A stretch of 29,964 bases of DNA from JBCBEX01 sp039177895 (GTDB taxonomy: Bacteria > Bacteroidota > Rhodothermia > Rhodothermales > Rubricoccaceae): assembly GCA_039177895.1 (NCBI GenBank), contig JBCDFO010000011.1, forward strand, positions 1 to 29,964, read 5' to 3'. The notes under the pieces are model-generated. The model was not told the DNA's origin. It saw nothing but the letters and a program-made list of their open reading frames with translations, and ran no database searches. The position numbers were made by a program, and so were the translations under genes. Shown piece by piece: positions 8,674-16,337 of the stretch (position 1 is the first letter of the stretch; every line of letters begins with the position of its first letter).

Positions 8674-11600
8674 ATGACTCCGATGATTCCAGCCGTGACT
8701 GCTTTCTCTCGTCTCCTGCGCCCCGTTGCCGTGAACCTCGCGGTGACGGCAGCGCTCGCGCTCGTGCTCGCCGTGCCCGCCTGGTCCCAGGGGCAGATCG
8801 ACCGCAACCACGTTCCCTCGGACGCCCGCGTCGACCTCTTCGAGCGCCGCAACTCCGACATCGACGGCAACCGCGTCCGCACGACCATCTTCAACTTCGG
8901 ACAGACGGGGCGCACCGGGGCCGTGCCGGACGAGATTCCCTACGAGTGGCCCAAGAACACGCGGCGAAACTACATCGCGCTTACGGGGCTCTTCGTGGGG
9001 GCCGAGGTGGAGGGCCGTGACATCAACGGGGACCCGGAAGTGGAGTACATCGTCAACGTGCCCAACTACCGCGAGAACGACAACAACCCCAACGAGGCGT
9101 GGACGTGGGCCCCGATCCAGGGCTACACCAACCCGGTAAGCGAAGACCTGGGCATCCCGCGCAGTGACCAGCCGGAGACCTGGCCACCCTTCTGGCCCAA
9201 CCGCCTCGAAGACCCGACCGACCCCGGCTGGGCGGGCTCCTGGAACGGCTTTTTCGGCCGCGACGTGTTCAACGCCGACCAGGAGATCTACTACGTCATG
9301 GGCGACGACCAGTACGCTCGCCCAGGCAACGGCTACTTCCCCGACTCGACCGACCTCGACCGCCGTGGTCTCGGCCTGATCGTGGAGACGCGCGTGCTCG
9401 CCTGGAGCCAGGTGCTCATCCAGGACGCCATCTTCATCCTGCACTCGGTCAAGAACGACGGCACCGAAGACCTCTCGACCGTCGGCGTGACGCTCTGGCT
9501 CGCCGACCTCGTCGGCTCCGACGCCGACGCCGACGACGACCGCCCCTTCTTCGACCTCCTCCTCGACACGGCGTTCATGGCCGACAACGACGGGCGGTCT
9601 ACCGAGGAGTCGTTCGCCAACATCGAAGTGGAGGCGGCCATCGCGTTCTTCCTCGAAAGCCCGGGCAACGCCGTCGACCGCATCGACAACGACGGCGATG
9701 GCACGACGGGCGACGGCGTCGCGCAAATTAACGGCTACGGCGTCACCGTTGGGGAGCCGGGCAGCCCCATCATCACCGCTGAGTTCTTGGAGGGCGAGGG
9801 CGACCAGACTGGCGGGGCGGGCGAACGCCTCCGCTTCGACGGGCGCGACAACAACGGCAACGGCATCGTGGACGAGGACTCGTCCTACGCCGCCTTCGGC
9901 ACGCAGGTCGGCGTGGGCTTCGCCGACTACATCGACAACGACGGCGACGGCGAACTAGACAGCCCCGTGGTCACCCAAGAGATGATCGATGAGGCGGCGG
10001 GCGACCGCTGGAACCGCTGGCCCGCACTTCCTCAGCCCTACGACGGCTCGCCCGTGCACCTCGTAGGCGTGGGCGCCGAGGACCTCGGCCTGCCCTATCG
10101 CGACGGCATCGACAACGACGGCGACGGCCTCGAAACCCTCCCGCCGTTCGACTTCCTCTTCGAGACAGACGGCCCCGTGGTGACGCAGGCGATGATCGAC
10201 GCCGCCGCGTCCGACGCGCCCTACTTCCGCTTCGCGGTGCCCGGCACCGACATCATCCTCTACGACGTCAAGGCCGAGGACCTCGGCCTGCCCTACGCCG
10301 ACGGCATCGACAACGACGGCGATGGAGCCGTGGACGAAGGCATCGACGAGAACATCGACGAGATGATCGACGAGCGCCGCGACGACGGCATCGACAACGA
10401 CGGCGACTGGCGCTCGTCCGTTGACGACGTGGGCCTCGACGGGTCCGACCTCTCCGGCGACATCGGCGAGAACGACGGGCTGCCCTCCTCGGGGGCGGGC
10501 ACCGACCTCCCCGGCGAGCCGAACATCGACGTGACCGACATCTCCGAGAGCGACCAGATTGGCATCACCAACGTCCGGTACCGCCCGGCCGGTAGCGTCC
10601 AGTTCAACTCGGCGACGGACGCTTTCTACTTCACCAACTTCCTCACGCCGGGCAAATTCACCCTCCTGGAGCCGGGCCAGCCACCCCCCGGCGGCGCCAA
10701 CGACAACGACCTCTTCGTGTCGAGCGGCCTCTTCCCGTTGCGGGCCGGCCAGACGGAGCGCGTCTCCTTCGCTGTCATCTTCGGCGACGTGAACTATCAG
10801 GCGGGCGCGTCCAACGTGGAGCAGCGCTACCAGGACCACCTCGCCAAGCGGCAAAACGCGCAGGAGGCCTACGAGGCCGACTACCGCTTCGCTCAGGCTC
10901 CCACCACGCCGATTGTCACCGCGGTGCCTCGGGACGGTGCCGTGACGCTCTACTGGGACGATGCTGCCGAGCGCTCGTTCGACTCGTTCATCGCTGACCT
11001 CGACGCGCCTGGACTAGACCCGAACGACTTCGAGGGCTACCGCATCTACCGCGCCACCGACCCTGGCTTCCTCGACGCCCGGACGATCACCGATGGTTTC
11101 GGCAACCTCCAATTCCTGCGGCCGATCGCGCAGTACGACCTCATCAACGGCAACGAGGGCTTCCACCCGGTCGACATCGCCGGGACGAAGTACTTCCTCG
11201 GCACCGACACGCGGGACCCCGGTGAGGCCTCCAACGGCCTCGTCCACACCTTCACCGACACGGAGGTCCTCAACGGCGTGACGTACTACTATGCCGTCGT
11301 GAGCTATGACTTCGGCGCGTTCACCGTAGCCACGCAGCCAGGGCAGCAGGCCTTCGAGATCCCGCCGACCGAGAGTCCCATCTCGATCGCCATCCAGTCC
11401 GACGGCTCCCTTGGGCGGACCGGACCCAACGTGGTCGCGGTGACTCCACAGCAAGGGGTTGGTGGTTACGTCGATGCCGACCTTGCGGAGTTCGAGCAGA
11501 CGCAAGGGCTCGGCACCGGGACAGTCAACTACACGATCGTGGACCCGACGGCCATCCAGGACGGGCACCGCTACCGGATCAGCTTCCGCGACACGCTCGC

Positions 11601-12720
11601 AGCAGGCTCCGACGTGCGGGCCGACACGCTGCGCACGCGCGACTTCACGCTCGAAGACATCACCGATGGCGAGGTGCTCATCGAGAACTCCGAGGCGCTG
11701 AGTGCAGACTCGGAGCCGCTCGTGACCGAAGGCTTCCAACTGGCGTTCGAAAACGTCAACCTGGCCACCGTGATCGACTCGCTCTCAAACTGGGAAGAGG
11801 ACGAGGTCTACGACCTGAACGTTGACATCGAGGCGTTCCTCTTCGGCAACGCCAACAACGCGCGGTCTGTGCGCTTCCCCTCCGACTACCGCATCGTTGT
11901 GGGAGAGCCGGGCAGCGGGCAATCCAGCGACCTGACGTTCGAGTTCATCGCCAACGTCTTCTTCACCCTGCCCTCGAAGCCGACGAACGTCCGCGTGTTT
12001 CAGCAGGTGGTGGGGGAGAACGGCCTCGTCGAGGAAGTGGAGGTGGCCTACGCGTTCTGGGACCTCACCGGGGACGGGTCGGTCCAGTTCGAGGAGGGCA
12101 ACGCCGCGACCAACCTCTTCAGCCTCGACCTCGACGCGCTCGGGGGCCAAGGCGAGACCGACGTGCTGATCCTCCTCCAGGACGTGCCGGGCGATGGCAC
12201 CGACGACCTAGTGCCCACGTGGCAATTCAAACTCAGCGTGGTCGAGGGATCGGGCGCACGCAACCCGCAGCCCGGCGACGTGGCTGAGGTGGTGACCTCC
12301 AAGCCGTTCCTCGGGAGCGACGTGTTTGAGTTCGTGGCGCAGGGGCCGGACGTAGACGTGGAGGCTGCACAGGCCTCCCTGGACGATATCCGGGTGGTGC
12401 CCAACCCCTACATCGTCACGAACCGCTTCGAGCCGCAGAACCCGTTCCCGACGGGCCGCGGTGACCGCGTGATCCGGTTCACGCGTCTCCCGCCGCGCGC
12501 CACGGTCCGCATCTTCACCGTCAGCGGCCGCCTCGTTCGCATCCTCGAGCACAACGAGGGCACCAACGAGGACCTCACGCCCGCGCAACTCCTCGACGGC
12601 GTGGTCGAGTGGGACCTCCTCACCGAGGACCGCCTGAGCGCGTCCTACGGCATCTATCTCTACCATGTCGATGCGCCGGGCATCGGCGAGACGACCGGCA
12701 CCTTCGCCCTCATCAAGTGA
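8674..12720 (+). CDS. Very large T9SS-exported protein with DNDGDG repeats and Fn3-like domain
   Basis: A 1348-residue secreted protein. I chose ATG 8674 (another ATG lies at 8683); the signal peptide ends at about AVPAWSQG. Residues about 335-590 carry six acidic, calcium-binding-like motifs of the form GIDNDGDG (three with that exact core), inside two longer repeats. Residues about 740-880 look like a fibronectin type III domain (AVTLYWDDAAERSFDSF, FEGYRIYRATDPGF, YYYAVVSYDFG). The last 110 residues (IRVVPNPYIV, VRIFTVSGRLVRIL, YGIYLYHVDAPG) form a T9SS-type C-terminal sorting domain. I do not recognise a catalytic domain. It sits between the TonB receptor and the PorV-family gene, so it may be a surface partner of one or both; function unknown. 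Confidence 0.87.
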   Translation: MTPMIPAVTAFSRLLRPVAVNLAVTAALALVLAVPAWSQGQIDRNHVPSDARVDLFERRNSDIDGNRVRTTIFNFGQTGRTGAVPDEIPYEWPKNTRRNYIALTGLFVGAEVEGRDINGDPEVEYIVNVPNYRENDNNPNEAWTWAPIQGYTNPVSEDLGIPRSDQPETWPPFWPNRLEDPTDPGWAGSWNGFFGRDVFNADQEIYYVMGDDQYARPGNGYFPDSTDLDRRGLGLIVETRVLAWSQVLIQDAIFILHSVKNDGTEDLSTVGVTLWLADLVGSDADADDDRPFFDLLLDTAFMADNDGRSTEESFANIEVEAAIAFFLESPGNAVDRIDNDGDGTTGDGVAQINGYGVTVGEPGSPIITAEFLEGEGDQTGGAGERLRFDGRDNNGNGIVDEDSSYAAFGTQVGVGFADYIDNDGDGELDSPVVTQEMIDEAAGDRWNRWPALPQPYDGSPVHLVGVGAEDLGLPYRDGIDNDGDGLETLPPFDFLFETDGPVVTQAMIDAAASDAPYFRFAVPGTDIILYDVKAEDLGLPYADGIDNDGDGAVDEGIDENIDEMIDERRDDGIDNDGDWRSSVDDVGLDGSDLSGDIGENDGLPSSGAGTDLPGEPNIDVTDISESDQIGITNVRYRPAGSVQFNSATDAFYFTNFLTPGKFTLLEPGQPPPGGANDNDLFVSSGLFPLRAGQTERVSFAVIFGDVNYQAGASNVEQRYQDHLAKRQNAQEAYEADYRFAQAPTTPIVTAVPRDGAVTLYWDDAAERSFDSFIADLDAPGLDPNDFEGYRIYRATDPGFLDARTITDGFGNLQFLRPIAQYDLINGNEGFHPVDIAGTKYFLGTDTRDPGEASNGLVHTFTDTEVLNGVTYYYAVVSYDFGAFTVATQPGQQAFEIPPTESPISIAIQSDGSLGRTGPNVVAVTPQQGVGGYVDADLAEFEQTQGLGTGTVNYTIVDPTAIQDGHRYRISFRDTLAAGSDVRADTLRTRDFTLEDITDGEVLIENSEALSADSEPLVTEGFQLAFENVNLATVIDSLSNWEEDEVYDLNVDIEAFLFGNANNARSVRFPSDYRIVVGEPGSGQSSDLTFEFIANVFFTLPSKPTNVRVFQQVVGENGLVEEVEVAYAFWDLTGDGSVQFEEGNAATNLFSLDLDALGGQGETDVLILLQDVPGDGTDDLVPTWQFKLSVVEGSGARNPQPGDVAEVVTSKPFLGSDVFEFVAQGPDVDVEAAQASLDDIRVVPNPYIVTNRFEPQNPFPTGRGDRVIRFTRLPPRATVRIFTVSGRLVRILEHNEGTNEDLTPAQLLDGVVEWDLLTEDRLSASYGIYLYHVDAPGIGETTGTFALIK
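9961..10335 (+). repeat. Internal coding repeat, two units of about 200 bp
   Basis: Two in-frame units begin with PVVTQ.MID.AA (near 9964 and 10171) and end with EDLGLPY.DGIDNDGDG (near 10078 and 10276). The spacing of 198-207 bp means 66-69 residues per unit. A further GIDNDGD copy lies at about 10387. This is a tandem duplication inside the calcium-binding-like region of the T9SS protein. Confidence 0.75.
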
Positions 12721-12770
12721 TCTCCCTGCCAGCCTTGCTCCCCGACTGGCGCTCCCGAACCGACAGGCCC

Positions 12771-13814
12771 ATGACGTTCTGTTCCCCCCGCTCCTTCGTG
12801 CTCGGCGTGCTTGCGCTGGGCCTCTTCGCGAGCGCGCCGCTGCTTGCTCCGCGCGCCGAGGCGCAGGACAAGATTGGCACCGCCGCCGCCGAGTTTCTCA
12901 ACATCCCCGTCGGGCCGCGCGCGACGGCGATGGGCGGCGCGTTCGGCGCGATCGCCGACGACCTCTCGGCGGTCTACTGGAACCCGGCCGGCCTGGCACG
13001 CCTCAGCGGTGGCCGCCTCACCGTCGAGTATGCCTCCTGGCTGGAGAGCATCGACTTCAACCACGCCAGCGTAGCCACAACGACGCGCTTCGGGACGGTC
13101 GGCGTGTCGTTCACGGCGATGACCACCCCCGAGATGGAGCGCACGACCGAGTTCGACCAAGACGGGGTCTCGGGCGAGACGTTCACGGCGGGGTCCTACG
13201 CCGTCGGCCTCTCCTACGCGCGGGCGCTCACCGACCGCTTCCTGCTCGGAGCCACGGTGAAGGTGCTCCACGAGTCGATCTACGAGACCTCCGCCACGGG
13301 CGTCGCCTTCGACATCGGCACCATGTTCACGACCCCGTTCAACGGCCTGCGGCTGGGCGCGTCGATCTCCAACTTCGGCACCAAGATGCAGCTCAGCGGC
13401 GACGGGCTGCTGGTGCCCGTGGACACGGCCCCCGACCAGGAGGGCAACAACAACAACATCCGCTCGACGCTGGCCACCGAGGCCTTCGACCTCCCGCTCA
13501 ACATGCGCGTCGGCGTTGCGACCGAGGTGTACCAGACCGCCGAGACGCGCGTCACGCTCGCCATCGACGCGGTCAGCCCGAGCGCGGCGGGGCAGTACGT
13601 CAACTTCGGCGGCGAGGTGGCGCTCCTGGGCGGCCTCGTGCAGGTGCGCGGCGGCTACCAAGAGCTGTTCCTCGACGACAGCCCGCGCTCGTTTACCCTC
13701 GGCGGGGGCCTCAACTACGGCTTCGGCTCGCTCGACCTCACCGCCGACTATGCCTACGAGGCCTTCGAGTTCTTCGACGGCGTCAACCGCATCAGCTTCG
13801 CGCTCGGCTTCTGA
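12771..13814 (+). CDS. PorV/PorQ-family outer-membrane barrel protein
   Basis: A 347-residue protein; ATG 12771 gives a proper signal peptide (FVLGVLALGLFASAPLLAP to AEAQ). The mature N-terminus has the family hallmark GTAAAEFLNIPVGPRATAMG followed by DDLSAVYWNPAGLA, found in PorV/LptO and the related PorQ/UPF0164 proteins, which fold as FadL-like barrels. The C-terminus ends in Phe (ISFALGF). In characterised T9SS, PorV is the shuttle that receives cargo from the SprA translocon and passes it to the attachment complex. Here the gene directly follows one T9SS-tagged protein and precedes two more, so a cargo-shuttle role for this cluster is an attractive inference. Alternatively it is a PorQ-like member of unknown function. 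Confidence 0.86.
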   Translation: MTFCSPRSFVLGVLALGLFASAPLLAPRAEAQDKIGTAAAEFLNIPVGPRATAMGGAFGAIADDLSAVYWNPAGLARLSGGRLTVEYASWLESIDFNHASVATTTRFGTVGVSFTAMTTPEMERTTEFDQDGVSGETFTAGSYAVGLSYARALTDRFLLGATVKVLHESIYETSATGVAFDIGTMFTTPFNGLRLGASISNFGTKMQLSGDGLLVPVDTAPDQEGNNNNIRSTLATEAFDLPLNMRVGVATEVYQTAETRVTLAIDAVSPSAAGQYVNFGGEVALLGGLVQVRGGYQELFLDDSPRSFTLGGGLNYGFGSLDLTADYAYEAFEFFDGVNRISFALGF

Positions 13815-13920
13815 CCCCCGCCTGAGCGCCCCCACTAGTGCCGTATCTGCGGCTCTTTCGCGTGCCTCCCGGCATCTGCCCGACCGCACGCATCCTTCCT
13901 CCAACCATTCCACATCTGTT

Positions 13921-16047
13921 ATGCAACGGACCTTTGCTACCACTGCGCGATGGCTCGCGCTGGCGGCGTTCGTGGCCGCAGTGTCGATGCCTGCCCTAGC
14001 GCAGCGCAACGTCACGCTGCGGCTCAACACCGCCACGTTGCCCGATACGGTCAAGACCGATATCGACCGCAACATCCAGGTGCGCGGCTGCCTCGATGGC
14101 TGCTCGGACGACCAGAGCGCTCTCCCCGGCGGCGACATCATTGCCTGGAACGACAACACCACCCTGACGCCGAGCAGCCAGGGCGGCGACTTCTGGGAGG
14201 CCTCCTTCCAGATCCCGGACAACGAAACGCTGAACTTCAAGTTCTACGCAGACCAGTCCGAAATGGCTGGCATCGGTGGCTGGGAAGACGGCGGCAACCA
14301 CCAGATCGAGGCGGGCACGGGCGACGTGTCGCTCGACCTTCACTTCTTCGAGAAGGGCGACGACCAGCCCTACGACTGGCGCCCGTTCACCGTCGGCGAG
14401 GACCAGGTCGGTGTCTGGTTCCGCGTCTACATCGACACGGAGCAGGCCACCCTCAAGGGCCTCGACATTGACGACGAGAACCTCCAGATTGGCGTGCGTG
14501 GCAACCCGGAGGTTGGTGGCTTCCAGGGCGACCCGAGCAACGTCATGGACTGGGGCGCGACCAACATCGTCCTCACCCAGGAAGCCGAGAGCGGACCGGG
14601 TGCCGGCCTCTACTCGGGCCTCGTAACCTACCCGGCCTCGGCGGTAGGCACGCAGCAGGCCTATAAGTTCTTCTTCTCCGACACGGACACGCCCGACGGC
14701 TGGGAAGACATCGCCGGCGGTGGAGACCGCGTCTTCACGGTGCCAGCGAGCGACACCACGCTCTACTGGCAGTACTACGGCGACTCGCCGGCCAACGACG
14801 GCTCGACCGTCGAGGCCACGGTCCAGTTCACCGTGGACATCCAGCCGCTCGTGGACGTGGGCCTCGTCTCGCTGTCCCGCGGCGACGCCATCCAGGTGCG
14901 CGGCGCGTTCAACGGCTGGGACTGCCCAGACGACAACCAGGACGACTGCGGTCTGACCCGCTTCCCCGGCACGCTCAACTTCCTCAACTCGGTGCCGATC
15001 ACGGCGGCGCCTGAGGACGAGATCAACTACAAGTACTACGTCGTCTTCAACGTCGACGAAGACGGTGACGGCGAGCTCGACGACGAGGAGTGGGCCAACA
15101 TCGGCTGGGAAGAGCCGCTCGACAACGGCGGTGGCAACCGCATCTTCGGGTTTGCAGGCTCCGCCCAGACGCTCGACACGCAGTTCTTCAACGGCATCCG
15201 CCGCCCGAACGTGATCCCGGCGGGCGACCCCATCCCGGTCACCTTCTCGGTGGACATGACGACGGCGCTCGAGTTCGCAACCGACCCGTTTGACCCGGCG
15301 ACCGACAAGGTCACGATCCAGCTGGAAGACGCCGTGTGGCGTGTCACGCAGGGTTTCGAGCCCGGTCAGCCCACCGACGGCCTCCTCACTGAAGGCTTCG
15401 AGATGACCGACCCGGACGGCGACGGCATCTACACGGGCGTCTTCAACGTGCAGCGTCCGACCTACAACGGCATCGGCTACCGCTACGCCTACGGCAACGA
15501 GGTCGACAGCTACGTGGTGGAGGGCCGTGGTGGCTTCGACACCGGCCGCCGCCGCTATCGCTACATCCTCCCCCAAGACGGCGCGCCGCCGGCCAGCTTC
15601 GAGTTCGCGCTCGACGGCTTCCGCCCGACGGACTCGGATGACCCGGCGTCGCAGATGCCGATGGAAGCCAACCCGACCGACCCGAACCGGGACGACCTGA
15701 TTGCCAACAACCCGCTCTTCTTCGAGACGGGCTTCACGGATCCGCAGGCGGTCGCCATCGAGGACGTGGGCGGCGCGCTACCGAGCACCACGCTCATCAT
15801 GGAAGCCTACCCGAACCCGTTCCGTGGCACTGCGCAGATCAAGTACAGCGTCCCGCAGGCCGGGCCGGTGTCGCTCGTGGTCTATGACGTCACAGGCCGT
15901 GCCGTCGCCACGCTGATCGACGAGGTGCAGACGGCGAGCAACTACCGCGTCAACTTCGACGCGTCGGGTCTCGCCGCCGGCGTTTACGTCTACCAGCTCC
16001 GCACCCAGGAGGGCGTCGTGAGCCAGCGCCTCACGGTCCTCCGCTAA
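13921..16047 (+). CDS. Secreted multi-module starch-binding-like protein with T9SS sorting domain
   Basis: A 708-residue protein with a signal peptide (WLALAAFVAAVSMPALAQ) and no recognisable catalytic site. It is built of several beta-sandwich modules of CBM20/CBM48 flavour: NIQVRGCLDG with FKFYADQ (about 50-145), a second module with AYKFFFSDTDTPDGWED (about 165-290), a third with IQVRGAFNGWDCPDDN (about 300-435) and a fourth beginning VTFSVDM (about 440-560). The FNGWD core is the signature of starch-binding modules. Residues about 625-708 are a T9SS sorting domain (MEAYPNPFRGTAQIKYSVPQ, VYDVTGRAVATLID). A role as a surface glucan-binding protein, functionally like SusE/SusF, is an inference. 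Cysteine pairs (CLDGC; CPDDNQDDC) are unusual for a cytosolic protein and fit export. Confidence 0.85.
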   Translation: MQRTFATTARWLALAAFVAAVSMPALAQRNVTLRLNTATLPDTVKTDIDRNIQVRGCLDGCSDDQSALPGGDIIAWNDNTTLTPSSQGGDFWEASFQIPDNETLNFKFYADQSEMAGIGGWEDGGNHQIEAGTGDVSLDLHFFEKGDDQPYDWRPFTVGEDQVGVWFRVYIDTEQATLKGLDIDDENLQIGVRGNPEVGGFQGDPSNVMDWGATNIVLTQEAESGPGAGLYSGLVTYPASAVGTQQAYKFFFSDTDTPDGWEDIAGGGDRVFTVPASDTTLYWQYYGDSPANDGSTVEATVQFTVDIQPLVDVGLVSLSRGDAIQVRGAFNGWDCPDDNQDDCGLTRFPGTLNFLNSVPITAAPEDEINYKYYVVFNVDEDGDGELDDEEWANIGWEEPLDNGGGNRIFGFAGSAQTLDTQFFNGIRRPNVIPAGDPIPVTFSVDMTTALEFATDPFDPATDKVTIQLEDAVWRVTQGFEPGQPTDGLLTEGFEMTDPDGDGIYTGVFNVQRPTYNGIGYRYAYGNEVDSYVVEGRGGFDTGRRRYRYILPQDGAPPASFEFALDGFRPTDSDDPASQMPMEANPTDPNRDDLIANNPLFFETGFTDPQAVAIEDVGGALPSTTLIMEAYPNPFRGTAQIKYSVPQAGPVSLVVYDVTGRAVATLIDEVQTASNYRVNFDASGLAAGVYVYQLRTQEGVVSQRLTVLR

Positions 16048-16073
16048 CGGATCGCTTCGCGGTATGCACGTGT

Positions 16074-16129
16074 GAAGGTGTGGACGTACAAACACGCTCG
16101 CTGAAACGAGTCGCCACGTCCACACCTTC
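16074..16129 (+). repeat. Long hairpin after the starch-binding gene
   Basis: GAAGGTGTGGACGT (16074-16087) and its exact reverse complement (16116-16129) flank a 28-nt loop. The adjoining bases (16131-16150) repeat CCACACGTCC-like words. A 12-mer overlapping the left arm (16068-16079) recurs inverted at 568-579, suggesting an interspersed element rather than a one-off terminator. Confidence 0.6.
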
Positions 16130-16159
16130 CTACGTCCACACGTCCATACCCTGACCTGC

Positions 16160-16193
16160 ACGCCGGTCCCTTTGAACGGGGGCCGGTGTTTTT
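16160..16193 (+). terminator. Rho-independent terminator
   Basis: An 11-bp GC-rich stem (left arm ACGCCGGTCCC, including G-T wobbles), an 8-nt loop starting TTTGAAC, and a T5 run directly after the stem. It would end transcripts of the starch-binding protein gene and implies a separate promoter or read-through for the amylase gene at 16338. Confidence 0.78.
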
Positions 16194-16198
16194 CCAAT

Positions 16199-16307
16199 AG
16201 CTCTCCCCCTAGACAGGGGGAGTTGGAGGGGGTAGACCTACGGAGCACCAGCTAGCTGCGTGCCGTTGCGTTCGACCACCCCCGGCCCCTCCTGTCCAGG
16301 AGGGGAG
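16199..16307. repeat. Palindromic interspersed element, copy A
   Basis: It begins AGCTCTCCCCCTAGACAG and ends CTGTCCAGGAGGGGAG, imperfect terminal inverted repeats, with AGGGGGTAGACC and TTCGACCACCCCC as inner arms. A second copy lies at 22693-22834. No coding potential; it looks like a MITE/REP-like element lodged between the starch-binding gene and the amylase gene. Confidence 0.75.
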
Positions 16308-16316
16308 CGCTTTCAT
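16303..16316 (+). promoter_or_regulatory. Possible fourth AGCGCT operator
   Basis: GAGCGCTTTCA at 16305-16315 is the complement of the TGAAAGCGCT half-site seen at O1 and O3, 22 bp upstream of the amylase ATG. The corresponding bases in element copy B read differently, so the site is specific to this place. The same bases also form a 6-bp hairpin, GGAGCG/CGCTCC (16304-16325), so chance or a structural role is possible. Confidence 0.35.
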
Positions 16317-16337
16317 GCACGCTCCCATATCCGACTC

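Noticed and set aside
6538..9726. Very long minus-strand open frame (1062 codons) opposite the TonB receptor and the large T9SS gene
   Set aside because: It mirrors codon structure of two convincing plus-strand genes, is rich in R, V, E, G and H, has no domain signature and spans the gap between them; an artefact of high GC.
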